Of a stretch of DNA of 64,000 bases, positions 8,657-17,533 are shown piece after piece. Under the pieces are notes generated by a model. That model saw nothing but the letters and a program-made list of their open reading frames with translations, was not told the DNA's origin and made no database searches. Numbering within the stretch: position 1 is the first letter of the stretch; each line of letters begins with the position of its first letter. A program made the translations under genes and the position numbers. Source of the DNA: Hyphomicrobiales bacterium (GTDB lineage Bacteria > Pseudomonadota > Alphaproteobacteria > Rhizobiales > Rhizobiaceae); NCBI GenBank assembly GCA_017305935.1, contig JAFKJU010000029.1, forward strand, positions 21,579-85,578, given 5' to 3'.

Positions 8657-9118
8657 ATGACGAGCCGCACCCGCATGAATGTCTACTTCTCCCCGGATCT
8701 ACTGAAGCAGGTCGAAGGCTTGGCGCTGCGCCGCAATGTTTCAAAATCCGCAGTGATCGAGGCTGCGGTAGCATCCTTCCTGTCTGGTGACACGACCGAA
8801 CGGCTGGAAGCCGCAATGTCGCGACGCCTGGATAAGCTTGGCCGCCAGTTCGATATGCTGGACGAAGATGTGGCCATCCTCGGCGAGACGCTTTCGCTGT
8901 TCGTACAATTCTGGCTCACCATGACGCCGCCGCTGTCAGATAGCGCGAAACAGTCGGCGCGCATCAAGGGCAACGAGCGCTTCGAAGGCTTCATGCAGAC
9001 GCTGGGCAAGCGCCTGGCTTCCGGCGACAGATTCCTGAAAGAGTTGTCGCGGGATATGGATTCGCTTCACGATCTTTCGTCACAAGGCCAGTCCGAAGCG
9101 GATGGAAACCAGCTCTGA
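8657..9118 (+). CDS. CopG-like ribbon-helix-helix protein
   Basis: A 153-residue protein with an N-terminal ribbon-helix-helix domain (TRMNVYFSPDLLKQVEGLALRR followed by VSKSAVIEAAVASFL) and a longer alpha-helical C-terminus. It sits between traG and trbB, as in Tn4371-like elements, where it is annotated as a CopG family regulator. It is likely an autoregulator of transfer genes or a relaxosome accessory factor. The start at 8657 is supported by an upstream AAGGAAGG. Confidence 0.85.
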   Translation: MTSRTRMNVYFSPDLLKQVEGLALRRNVSKSAVIEAAVASFLSGDTTERLEAAMSRRLDKLGRQFDMLDEDVAILGETLSLFVQFWLTMTPPLSDSAKQSARIKGNERFEGFMQTLGKRLASGDRFLKELSRDMDSLHDLSSQGQSEADGNQL

Positions 9119-9212
9119 ACTTTCGATCCATCCTATTTGCCGCCCTGCGCCGCCGATGCCCGCACGCGCACAAACATCTGTTGAAACGGCCCTAAATCAG
9201 GTTCTTTTAATC

Positions 9213-9237
9213 GACCCCAATCCGGGGTCCGTCTTTT
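9213..9237 (+). terminator. Terminator-like hairpin between copG-like gene and trbB
   Basis: Perfect 6-bp stem GACCCC / GGGGTC (9213-9218 and 9224-9229) with a 5-base loop, followed by CGTCTTTT (9230-9237). It lies about 30 bases before the trbB start region. It could terminate the tra transcript or act as an attenuator for the trb operon. Confidence 0.5.
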
Positions 9238-9264
9238 GCGCGTCCCGCCATGAACGGGGCCGCC

Positions 9265-10257
9265 ATGACCGCATCACATCAGAAACCCGAGACGATTGCG
9301 CGTGGTGCGCGGATGCTGCGCACCGCGCTCGGGGCATCGATTGCCCGGTTTCTGGAAGATCCCGGTGTGGTCGAGGTGATGCTGAATCCCGATGGCCGCA
9401 TCTGGGTGGATCGGCTCTCCGAAGGTCTGGCCGATACGGGAGACAGGCTGTCTGCGGCTGATGGCGAGCGGATCGTCAGGCTGGTCGCCCATCATGTTGG
9501 CGTCGAAGTTCATTCCCGAAGTCCGCGTGTATCGGCCGAACTGCCTGAGACCGGAGAGCGCTTCGAAGGGTTGCTGCCGCCTGTCGTCACGGCGCCAACC
9601 TTTGCCATCCGCAAGCCCGCCGTCGCGGTGTTCACGCTCGACGACTATGTAAACGCTGGGATCATGACCAGCCATCAGGCCGAGGTGTTGCGCCTGAACG
9701 TCGCCACGCGGGCCAATATCCTCGTCGCGGGCGGCACCTCCACTGGCAAGACCACGCTGATCAACGCGCTGCTGGCAGAAGTCGCCAAGACTTCGGATCG
9801 CGTCGTGATCATTGAAGACACGCGCGAACTGCAATGCGCCGCGCCCAATCTGGTCGCGATGCGCACCAAAGATGGCGTGGCGACGCTCTCCGATCTGGTG
9901 CGCTCGTCGCTACGCCTGCGCCCGGATCGCATCCCGGTCGGCGAGGTTCGCGGGTCCGAAGCTCTCGACCTCCTTAAAGCCTGGGGCACCGGCCATCCGG
10001 GCGGGATCGGCACCATCCATGCCGGTTCCGGCATTGGCGCGCTGCGACGCCTCGAGCAGCTCATCCAGGAAGCCGTCATCACTGTCCCGCGCGCCCTGAT
10101 CGCCGAGACTATCGACCTTGTCGCCGTTCTTGCCGGACGTGGATCGTCCCGCCGCCTGGTCGAACTCGCCCGCGTCGATGGGCTGGGACCGGACGGCGAC
10201 TACGCCATCACGCATCTCATTACTTTGGCAACCACCCCGAAAGGAAACCCTTCATGA
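9265..10257 (+). CDS. trbB: TrbB, T4SS traffic ATPase (VirB11 type)
   Basis: Hexameric secretion ATPase of 330 residues. The N-terminal domain contains [18 protein letters not shown]. Walker A is [18 protein letters not shown], the Asp box [12 protein letters not shown], and Walker B/His box [22 protein letters not shown] followed by [18 protein letters not shown], all intact. It powers pilus assembly from the cytoplasmic face. ATG 9265 is preferred because the protein then begins MTASHQKPE like its relatives; an in-frame ATG at 9250 would add five residues. First gene of trbBCDEJKLFGI; overlaps trbC by 4 bases. Confidence 0.95.
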   Translation: MTASHQKPETIARGARMLRTALGASIARFLEDPGVVEVMLNPDGRIWVDRLSEGLADTGDRLSAADGERIVRLVAHHVGVEVHSRSPRVSAELPETGERFEGLLPPVVTAPTFAIRKPAVAVFTLDDYVNAGIMTSHQAEVLRLNVATRANILVAGGTSTGKTTLINALLAEVAKTSDRVVIIEDTRELQCAAPNLVAMRTKDGVATLSDLVRSSLRLRPDRIPVGEVRGSEALDLLKAWGTGHPGGIGTIHAGSGIGALRRLEQLIQEAVITVPRALIAETIDLVAVLAGRGSSRRLVELARVDGLGPDGDYAITHLITLATTPKGNPS

Positions 10258-10586
10258 TCCGCACGATTTCACGCGGCTGCCGCATCATGGCAACCGCCGC
10301 TGCCACTGTTTCCATCAGTCTGATGCTGGCGCCTGCCGCACACGCCTCCGGCTCCTCCATGCCCTGGGAGGCCCCGCTTCAGTCGATCCTCCAGTCGATA
10401 GAAGGTCCTGTCGCCAAGATCATCGCCGTCATCGTCATCATCGCCACCGGCCTGGCGCTGGCCTTTGGCGATACCTCCGGCGGCTTCCGCCGCCTGATCC
10501 AGATCGTCTTCGGCCTGTCCATCGCCTTCGCTGCGTCGAGCTTCTTCCTGTCGTTCTTCTCGTTCGGCGGCGGGGCGCTCATCTGA
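10254..10586 (+). CDS. trbC: TrbC, conjugative pilin precursor
   Basis: Prepilin of 110 residues. A long N-terminal signal region ends near PAAHASGSS, then come two hydrophobic segments (about 55-72 and 84-106) joined by the short loop FGDTSGGFRR, the VirB2/TrbC architecture. It is likely processed by the TraF peptidase encoded at 2461. Start and stop overlap trbB and trbD respectively. Confidence 0.92.
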   Translation: MIRTISRGCRIMATAAATVSISLMLAPAAHASGSSMPWEAPLQSILQSIEGPVAKIIAVIVIIATGLALAFGDTSGGFRRLIQIVFGLSIAFAASSFFLSFFSFGGGALI

Positions 10587-10867
10587 TGGCGGGCGGGTTT
10601 GAACAGCTCGATGCGGTGCCGGGCTTCTCTATCCCGGTTCACCGGGCGCTGACCGAGCATATCCTGCTCGGCGGCGCACCGCGTTCGATTGCCATCGTCA
10701 ACGGCACGCTGGCCGGCGCCGTCGGCCTCGGCCTTCGTCTCTGGCTGGTTGGCATCGCCATCTGGGCGGTGGGACATTTCCTCGCGGTATGGGCTGCCAA
10801 ACGCGATCCGCTTTTTGTCGAGGTGGGCCGCAGGCATCTGCGCATCCCCGGTCATCTGTCGGTGTGA
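10586..10867 (+). CDS. trbD: TrbD, T4SS inner-membrane protein (VirB3-like)
   Basis: A 93-residue membrane protein with a typical TrbD opening (PGFSIPVHRALTEHILLGGAPR) and two closely spaced hydrophobic stretches (about 37-65). It recruits and stabilises TrbE in the inner membrane. The start codon overlaps the trbC stop by one base (TGATG). Confidence 0.92.
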   Translation: MAGGFEQLDAVPGFSIPVHRALTEHILLGGAPRSIAIVNGTLAGAVGLGLRLWLVGIAIWAVGHFLAVWAAKRDPLFVEVGRRHLRIPGHLSV

Positions 10868-10877
10868 AGGCGCGCCC

Positions 10878-13385
10878 ATGATGAACCTCACCGAATATCG
10901 CCGTACCGCCACCCGCCTCGCGGATTTCCTGCCCTGGGCCGCGCTCGTTGGCTCGGGCGTCGTGCTGAACAAGGACGGCAGTTTCCAGAGGACAGCGAAG
11001 TTTCGCGGGCCGGATCTGGATTCCGCTATCGCCGCCGAGCTGGTCGCGGTCGCCGGGCGCATCAACAACGCCGTGCGCCGCCTCGGCTCCGGCTGGTCGA
11101 TCTTTGTTGAGGCTCAACGAAGCGAAGCCGCGATCTATCCCGGCAGCCAATTTCCTGATCCGGCTTCCGCTCTGGTCGATGCCGAGCGCAAGGCTGCCTT
11201 TGAGGAAGCGGGCACGCATTTCGTGTCAGGTTACTTCCTGACCTTCCTCTGGCTGCCACCCGCCGAAGATGCAGCTCGCGCCGAGACCTGGCTCTACGAG
11301 GGCCGTGAGCAATCCGGCGTCAATCCATGGGAGCTGATGCGCGGCTTCATCGACCGCACCGACCGCGTGCTGGCGCTACTCGACGGCTTCATGCCCGAAT
11401 GCCACTGGATCGATGACGCGGGCACGCTGACCTATCTCCATTCCACGATTTCCACGAACCGCCATCGTGTCCGCGTGCCCGAAGTGCCCATGCACCTCGA
11501 TGCGCTGCTGGCCGATCAGCCGCTGACTGGCGGTCTGGAACCGCGCCTTGGTGACAAGCATCTGCGCGTCCTGACCATTATCGGCTTTCCGACAGCGATC
11601 ACGCCCGGCCTGCTCGACGAGATGAACCGGCTCGCGTTCCCGTATCGCTGGTCCACCCGCGCCATCCTGATGGACAAGACGGACGCGACGAAACTCCTCA
11701 CCAAAATCCGCCGTCAATGGTTCGCCAAGAGAAAATCAATCGCCGCGATCCTCAAGGAGGTGATGACCAACGAGCAATCGGCGCTGGTGGACACCGATGC
11801 GTCCAACAAGGCGCTCGATGCCGACATGGCCTTGCAGGAACTGGGCGCTGACGTCGCCGGCATGGCCTATGTCACAGCAACCGTCACCGTCTGGGACGCC
11901 GACCCCCGTATCGCCGACGAGAAGCTGCGTCTGGTCGAGAAGATCATTCAGGGCCGTGACTTCACGGCCATGCCGGAAACTGTCAATGCCGTCGATGCCT
12001 GGCTAGGCTCGATCCCGGGACATGCCTACGCCAATGTCCGGCAGCCGCCGATCTCGACGCTCAACCTCGCCCACATGATCCCTCTATCGGCCGTGTGGGC
12101 GGGGCCGGAACGGAACGAACATCTCGGAGCGCCCCCCTTGCTGTACGGCAAGACCGAAGGTTCGACTCCGTTCCGGCTTTCCCTTCATGTCGGCGACGTG
12201 GGCCATACCCTCGTCGTCGGCCCGACCGGCGCGGGCAAGTCCGTGCTGCTGGCGCTGATGGCGTTGCAATTTCGCCGCTATGATCGCAGCCAGATTTTCG
12301 CTTTCGATTTCGGGGGATCGATCCGGGCATCCGCGCTCGCCATGGGGGGCGACTGGCATGATCTTGGCGGTGGGTTGACCGAGGGATCGGAGGTTTCCGT
12401 TTCCCTGCAACCGCTGGCGCAGATCGATGATGCCTATGAGCGGTCATGGGCCGCTGACTGGATCGCCGCGATCCTGATGCGTGAAGGCATGACCATCACG
12501 CCGGAGGTGAAGGAGCACATCTGGACGGCACTGACATCGCTGGCATCCGCCCCGGCGGGGGAACGGACCATCACCGGCCTTGCCGTGCTGCTGCAATCCA
12601 ACGATCTGAAACAGGCGTTGCGCCCATACTGCATTGGCGGCGCCTATGGCCGGTTGCTCGACGCCGAGGCCGAACATCTCGGATCAGCCGATGTACAGGC
12701 CTTCGAGATCGAGGGGCTGGTCGGCACTGGGGCTGCGCCTGCCGTCCTGTCCTATCTGTTTCATCGGATCGGCGACCGGCTCGATGGTCGGCCAACCCTG
12801 CTCATCATCGACGAAGGCTGGCTGGCGCTCGATGATGAGGGGTTCGCCAATCAGCTCCGCGAATGGCTGAAGACACTCAGGAAGAAGAACGCGTCCGTCA
12901 TCTTCGCCACGCAGTCGCTCTCGGACATTGACGGCAGCAATATCGCGCCCGCCATCATCGAAAGCTGCCCGACGCGGCTGCTTCTCCCGAATGAACGCGC
13001 CATCGAGCCGCAGATCACGGCAATCTACCGCCGCTTCGGCCTCAATGACCGGCAAATCGAGATCCTCGCGCGGGCCACGCCCAAGCGGGACTACTACTGC
13101 CAATCGCGGCGCGGCAATCGCCTGTTCGAGCTTGGCCTTTCCGAAGTCGGTCTCGCGCTCTGCGCCGCATCATCCAAATCCGATCAGACCCGTATCGCCG
13201 AACTCATCGCCGAGCATGGGCAGGACGGTTTTCTCGCGGCCTGGCTGCGCGATCGCGGCGTCGAATGGGCCGTCGATCTGATCCCGAACCTCACCAATCT
13301 TGTCGAACGGACAGAGCCCGCTCGGTCGGTCGCGCCAGATCAAATCCATCCAGATGACAGCCAAGAAAAGGAGACCCTGCCATGA
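10878..13385 (+). CDS. trbE: TrbE, T4SS ATPase (VirB4 type)
   Basis: The largest T4SS ATPase, 835 residues. The N-terminal CagE/TrbE domain (MNLTEYRRTATRLADFLPW onward) is followed by the ATPase domain with Walker A VVGPTGAGKSVLLALMALQF (about 450-469), Walker B LLIIDEGWLAL (about 640-650) and KKNASVIFATQSLSDI. Length and motif order match full-length TrbE, so it should be functional. ATG codons occur at 10878 and 10881. It ends overlapping trbJ by 4 bases. Confidence 0.95.
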   Translation: MMNLTEYRRTATRLADFLPWAALVGSGVVLNKDGSFQRTAKFRGPDLDSAIAAELVAVAGRINNAVRRLGSGWSIFVEAQRSEAAIYPGSQFPDPASALVDAERKAAFEEAGTHFVSGYFLTFLWLPPAEDAARAETWLYEGREQSGVNPWELMRGFIDRTDRVLALLDGFMPECHWIDDAGTLTYLHSTISTNRHRVRVPEVPMHLDALLADQPLTGGLEPRLGDKHLRVLTIIGFPTAITPGLLDEMNRLAFPYRWSTRAILMDKTDATKLLTKIRRQWFAKRKSIAAILKEVMTNEQSALVDTDASNKALDADMALQELGADVAGMAYVTATVTVWDADPRIADEKLRLVEKIIQGRDFTAMPETVNAVDAWLGSIPGHAYANVRQPPISTLNLAHMIPLSAVWAGPERNEHLGAPPLLYGKTEGSTPFRLSLHVGDVGHTLVVGPTGAGKSVLLALMALQFRRYDRSQIFAFDFGGSIRASALAMGGDWHDLGGGLTEGSEVSVSLQPLAQIDDAYERSWAADWIAAILMREGMTITPEVKEHIWTALTSLASAPAGERTITGLAVLLQSNDLKQALRPYCIGGAYGRLLDAEAEHLGSADVQAFEIEGLVGTGAAPAVLSYLFHRIGDRLDGRPTLLIIDEGWLALDDEGFANQLREWLKTLRKKNASVIFATQSLSDIDGSNIAPAIIESCPTRLLLPNERAIEPQITAIYRRFGLNDRQIEILARATPKRDYYCQSRRGNRLFELGLSEVGLALCAASSKSDQTRIAELIAEHGQDGFLAAWLRDRGVEWAVDLIPNLTNLVERTEPARSVAPDQIHPDDSQEKETLP

Positions 13386-14164
13386 TCCGTATCCCCGTTT
13401 CCCGATATGTCAGTGCATCCGTGCTGGCGCTGACGCTCGCCATGCCTGTTGCACTGTCGCCCATGCTGGCAAGCCCCGCTCACGCTTTTGGCTTCGGCCG
13501 CATCGTCTATGATCCGACCAACTATGCGCAGAACCTTCTGACCGCCGCACGCACACTGGAGCAGATCAACCACCAGATCACCTCGCTTCAGAATGAAGCG
13601 CAGATGCTCATCAATCAGGCGAAGAATCTCGCCAGTCTGCCATATTCCTCGCTCCAGACTTTGCAGCAGAATGTCCAGCGCACGCAGCAGCTTCTGGCCC
13701 AGGCGCAGAACATTGCCTTCGACGTGCAGAATGTCGATCAAATGTTCCAACAGAAATACGGCAAGGTTTCGCTGTCCGCGACCGACGCCCAACTCGTCGC
13801 CGATGCGCGGTCCCGCTGGCAGAATACGGTCGGCGGTTTGCAGGACGCCATGCGCGTGCAGGCTGGTGTCGTCGGAAATATCGACACCAACCGCGCTGAA
13901 ATGTCCGCCCTTGTCGGGCAGAGCCAGAACGCGACCGGCGCGTTGCAGGCGACACAGGCGGGCAATCAGCTTCTCGCGCTCCAGTCGCAGCAGCTTTCCG
14001 ACCTGATCGCGCTGATGTCCGCCAATGGTCGCTCCGAAGCCCTGATCGAAGCCGAGCGCGCCACTGCTGCCGAACAGGGCCGCATCCAGCGCGAGCGCTT
14101 TCTGACGCCTGGATCGGGCTATCAGCCCGGCAATGCCCGGATGTTCGGCAACGGCAACAACTGA
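13382..14164 (+). CDS. trbJ: TrbJ, periplasmic T4SS component (VirB5-like)
   Basis: A 260-residue exported protein. The signal peptide ends about residue 35 (PAHAFGFG). The mature part starts with the TrbJ hallmark RIVYDPTNYAQNLLTAARTLEQINHQI and is predominantly helical and Q/N-rich, consistent with the VirB5-like minor pilus/adhesin component. It is coupled to trbE by a 4-base overlap. Confidence 0.92.
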   Translation: MIRIPVSRYVSASVLALTLAMPVALSPMLASPAHAFGFGRIVYDPTNYAQNLLTAARTLEQINHQITSLQNEAQMLINQAKNLASLPYSSLQTLQQNVQRTQQLLAQAQNIAFDVQNVDQMFQQKYGKVSLSATDAQLVADARSRWQNTVGGLQDAMRVQAGVVGNIDTNRAEMSALVGQSQNATGALQATQAGNQLLALQSQQLSDLIALMSANGRSEALIEAERATAAEQGRIQRERFLTPGSGYQPGNARMFGNGNN

Positions 14165-14184
14165 CCGGACAGGAGGGGCGCGAC

Positions 14185-14472
14185 ATGGACGGCAAGATGC
14201 TGGCCCGGCTGGGCGCGATCATATTCGTGGCCATCGCCATCACCGCAACGGTGATCGAAATGACACGCGAGTACGAACCAGCGCAGCCCCGACCGGCCCC
14301 GGCGCTTCAGGCGCCTGCCGATCCGCCGCGCCAGAGCCTGCGCCACTGCCAGCAGTTAGGCGAGGCCGCCGTGAACGATCCCGGCTGCCTCGCCACTTGG
14401 GCCGAGAACCGCGACCGGTTCCTCGGCCGGACGCCGGTGCCCGCCGCTCCGCATCAGAACGGGGGACAGTGA
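14185..14472 (+). CDS. trbK: TrbK-like putative entry-exclusion protein
   Basis: A 95-residue protein with an N-terminal membrane segment (about 7-24, LARLGAIIFVAIAITATVI), a proline-rich linker and a small C-terminal part with two cysteines (LRHCQQLGEAAVNDPGCLAT). The location between trbJ and trbL is that of TrbK, which prevents redundant conjugation. A strong AGGAGGGG precedes the ATG. It lacks the classical TrbK lipobox, so it matches the alternative TrbK-like form; exclusion function is inferred. Confidence 0.75.
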   Translation: MDGKMLARLGAIIFVAIAITATVIEMTREYEPAQPRPAPALQAPADPPRQSLRHCQQLGEAAVNDPGCLATWAENRDRFLGRTPVPAAPHQNGGQ

Positions 14473-14475
14473 ACC

Positions 14476-15837
14476 ATGGGCGGCACCGGCGTCATCGACA
14501 ACTTTCTGGGTGTTTTCACCAGTTACATCGACAGCGGCTTCGGCCTGCTTGGCGGCGAGGTCGCCTTCATCGCCACCACCCTGATCGTCATAGACGTGAC
14601 GCTTGCGGCACTGTTCTGGTCCTGGGGTGCGGATGACGACGTCATCGCCCGGCTGGTCAAGAAGACGCTCTTCGTCGGGGTCTTCGCATACCTGATCGGC
14701 AACTGGAACAATCTCGCCCAGATCATCTTCGACAGCTTCGCCGGTCTTGGCCTGAAAGGTTCGGGCACCAGCTTTTCCGCCGCCGATCTGCTGCGGCCCG
14801 GCAAGGTGGCGCAGACCGGCCTCGATGCCGGTCGCCCGCTGCTCGAATCCATCTCGGACATGATGGGTTATTGGTCGTTCTTCGAGAACTTCATCCAGAT
14901 CGCCTGCCTGATGTTCGCCTGGGCGCTGGTACTGCTGGCCTTCTTCATTCTCGCCGTGCAGCTCTTCGTCACGCTGATCGAGTTCAAGCTGACCACGCTG
15001 GCGGGCTTTGTCCTCATTCCCTTCGGCCTCTTCGGCAAGACCGCCTTCATGGCCGAGCGCGTTCTTGGCAATGTCGTCTCCTCCGGCATCAAGGTGCTGG
15101 TGCTCGCCGTCATCATCGGCATCGGCTCGACATTGTTCTCGCAGTTTACGGTCGGTTTCGGCGGCGTGACGCCGACCATCGACGACGCCATGGCGATCGT
15201 GCTGGCCGCACTTTCCCTTCTCGGCCTCGGCATCTTCGGTCCCGGCATCGCTTCCGGTCTGGTTTCTGGCGGCCCGCAGCTTGGTGCAGGTGCAGCAGTC
15301 GGAACCGGTCTCGCCGCTGGCGGCATGATGCTTGCCGGCGGCGCTGCCGCAGGCATGGCCGCGAAGGGAGGGGCAGCGGCGCTATCGGGTGGAGCTGCGG
15401 CTGTCCGTGGCGGTGCTGCTGCCGCAGGTGCGGCGAGCGCCGCCTATAGTGTCGGATCGCTCGGCCAGTCAGGGGCTGCCGGTGTTGCCTCCGGCCTCGG
15501 CGGTGTTGCCCGCGCGGCAGGCTCCGCCGCCGCATCGCCCCTGAAACGAGCGACCTCGAAAGCAGCGGAAAGCGTCAAATCCAGCTTCTCCGATGGCGCG
15601 CGCGCCGGGCTCGGCGTCACCGGTGGATCGGCCTCGCTTGGAACCATTGGTGGTGCGAGCGTGGCCGGTGCCGCACCCGCCTCCGCACCGGCGGGCGGAC
15701 CGCCTGCATGGGCGCAGCAGATGCACCGCCGCCAGGCGCTCAATCACGGCACGACCATGGCCGCCCATGCCGTCCGCTCCGGTGACAGCCACGGCGGCGG
15801 CTCTTCCGTCAACATTTCCGAAAGTGACCGCTCATGA
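14476..15837 (+). CDS. trbL: TrbL, polytopic T4SS inner-membrane protein (VirB6-like)
   Basis: A 453-residue protein with about six hydrophobic segments in the first 270 residues (for example FFILAVQLFVTLIEFKLTTL and the VLVLAVIIGIGSTLFSQF stretch). A Gly/Ala-rich, low-complexity tail follows (about 275-400). This is the usual TrbL layout, with the variable alanine-glycine tail. It forms part of the inner-membrane DNA channel. It overlaps trbF by 4 bases. Confidence 0.93.
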   Translation: MGGTGVIDNFLGVFTSYIDSGFGLLGGEVAFIATTLIVIDVTLAALFWSWGADDDVIARLVKKTLFVGVFAYLIGNWNNLAQIIFDSFAGLGLKGSGTSFSAADLLRPGKVAQTGLDAGRPLLESISDMMGYWSFFENFIQIACLMFAWALVLLAFFILAVQLFVTLIEFKLTTLAGFVLIPFGLFGKTAFMAERVLGNVVSSGIKVLVLAVIIGIGSTLFSQFTVGFGGVTPTIDDAMAIVLAALSLLGLGIFGPGIASGLVSGGPQLGAGAAVGTGLAAGGMMLAGGAAAGMAAKGGAAALSGGAAAVRGGAAAAGAASAAYSVGSLGQSGAAGVASGLGGVARAAGSAAASPLKRATSKAAESVKSSFSDGARAGLGVTGGSASLGTIGGASVAGAAPASAPAGGPPAWAQQMHRRQALNHGTTMAAHAVRSGDSHGGGSSVNISESDRS

Positions 15838-16523
15838 ACATCTTCAGACGTCCAGCGACCCATTACGGCAAATCGCCCGAACCCGAGACGCCTTACCAGA
15901 AAGCCGCACAAGTCTGGGACGAGCGCATCGGCTCGGCTCGCGTGCAGGCCAAGAACTGGCGCTATATGGCCTTCGGCTCGCTGATCCTCTCGGCGGGCTT
16001 CGCTGCCGCGCTGGTTCTGCAATCGGCGCGAGGGACCGTCGTGCCCTGGGTGGTGCAGGTCGATAATCTCGGCCAAGCCCAGACCGTCGCCGCAGCCACC
16101 GCCGATTACCGTCCGACCGATCCGCAGATCGCCTTCCATCTTGGCCGTTTCATCGAGCAGACGCGCTCGATCCCGGCGGACGCCATCATCGTGCGCCAGA
16201 ACTGGCTGCGCGCCTATGAGTTCACCACAGATAGGGGAGCGGCCGCGCTCAACGACTATGCCCGCGCCAACGATCCGTTCACCCGTGTCGGCCGCCAGCA
16301 GATCGCAGTCGAGGTTTCCAGCGTCATACGCGCCTCGAACGACAGCTTCCGCGTCGCCTGGACCGAGCGTCACTATGAGAACGGGCAGCTTTCCAGGACC
16401 GAGCGCTGGACCGCGATCCTGACCATCGTGATCCAGACGCCGCGCGATGCCGAGCGTCTGCGCACCAATCCGCTCGGCATCTACGTCAATGCAATTTCAT
16501 GGTCGCGGGAGATGAGCCAATGA
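15834..16523 (+). CDS. trbF: TrbF, T4SS inner-membrane assembly protein (VirB8-like)
   Basis: A 229-residue bitopic protein: cytoplasmic N-terminus (PYQKAAQVWDERIGSARVQ), one membrane helix (about 45-62), then a periplasmic NTF2-like VirB8 domain containing YRPTDPQIAFHLGRFIEQTR and the C-terminal NPLGIYVNAISWSREM. It nucleates the core complex. ATGA overlaps link it to both trbL and trbG. Confidence 0.94.
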   Translation: MNIFRRPATHYGKSPEPETPYQKAAQVWDERIGSARVQAKNWRYMAFGSLILSAGFAAALVLQSARGTVVPWVVQVDNLGQAQTVAAATADYRPTDPQIAFHLGRFIEQTRSIPADAIIVRQNWLRAYEFTTDRGAAALNDYARANDPFTRVGRQQIAVEVSSVIRASNDSFRVAWTERHYENGQLSRTERWTAILTIVIQTPRDAERLRTNPLGIYVNAISWSREMSQ

Positions 16524-17533
16524 CCATCGCGTTTCCCCGCAATTCCGCCTTGCCGGTTTTCCGTAAGCCCGCCCTCGCGGCTTTGATGCTCTCGGCCACC
16601 ATGCTGGCAGGCTGCGCCACCAACAAGACGCCGCAGTTCAGCTATGATGCCAATGTTCCGGCTCTACCGACCGTGCAGGCCACCGTTACGGATGATCGGC
16701 CCCGACCGCTTCACACGCCGCCAGCCTGGACGGTTGCGCGTGGTGGGACCGCAGCGGGAACACCGGCAGGCCGGGTCGAGAACGCCAATGCCGCCGCCCG
16801 CGTCGAACCGCGCCGCGAGGGTTACTATAACGCCATCCAGATCTATCCCTGGTCGGAAGGCGCGCTCTATCAGGTCTATGCAGCACCAGGACAGATCACC
16901 AATATCGCGCTGGAGCCGGGCGAAAGCCTGACCGGCGCGGGACCGATCGCGGCGGGAGACACCGCCCGCTGGATCATTGGCGATACCGAGAGCGGGAGCG
17001 GTACGTCGCGCCGGGTCCATATTCTCGTCAAACCATCCCGATCCGACATCTCAACCAATCTCGTGGTGACGACCGATCGACGCACCTATATGATCGAGCT
17101 GCGCGCCCGCGAGGCGCTCTACATGCCGTCCGTATCTTGGTCTTATCCGGCGCTGCCTGCCGGTCAGCGCCAGACCGTTCCCGCAGCACCCATCATCCCG
17201 GTCGAGGCGGCACGCAACTATCGTTACGGCCTGACCGGAGATACGCCGCCATGGCGGCCGATTTCCGTCTTCGACGATGGCCGCCGTGTCTATGTCGTTT
17301 TCCCGCGCGGCATCGTGCAGGGAGAGATGCCGCCGATCTTCGTCATCGGTTCCAAGGGCGAGACCCAGATCGTCAATTCCCGTGTTCACCAGAACATCCT
17401 GATTGTGGATCGCCTGTTCGGCGCGGCTGAGTTGCGTCTTGGTAGCGGCAAGCAGCAGCAGACGGTCAGGATCGTTCGCATCGAGCAAAGGCAAGCTGCC
17501 CAGCCCGCCAAAACCGGGGAGCAACCGTCATGA
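16520..17533 (+). CDS. trbG: TrbG, outer-membrane-associated T4SS protein (VirB9-like)
   Basis: A 337-residue protein with a lipoprotein-type signal (MLSATMLAGCAT, lipobox LAGC near residue 33) and a VirB9/CagX domain. Landmarks are EGYYNAIQIYPWSEGALYQVY, the GDTARWIIGDTESG segment and the C-terminal FVIGSKGETQIVNSRVHQN plus IVDRLFGAAELRLG. Start ATG 16520 overlaps the trbF stop. It forms the outer core ring with TrbI. Confidence 0.94.
   Translation: MTIAFPRNSALPVFRKPALAALMLSATMLAGCATNKTPQFSYDANVPALPTVQATVTDDRPRPLHTPPAWTVARGGTAAGTPAGRVENANAAARVEPRREGYYNAIQIYPWSEGALYQVYAAPGQITNIALEPGESLTGAGPIAAGDTARWIIGDTESGSGTSRRVHILVKPSRSDISTNLVVTTDRRTYMIELRAREALYMPSVSWSYPALPAGQRQTVPAAPIIPVEAARNYRYGLTGDTPPWRPISVFDDGRRVYVVFPRGIVQGEMPPIFVIGSKGETQIVNSRVHQNILIVDRLFGAAELRLGSGKQQQTVRIVRIEQRQAAQPAKTGEQPS

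Noticed and set aside
15290..15560. Repetitive Gly/Ala-coding DNA that looks like a tandem repeat array
   Set aside because: It is the low-complexity tail of TrbL, common in this family, with no regular DNA period.
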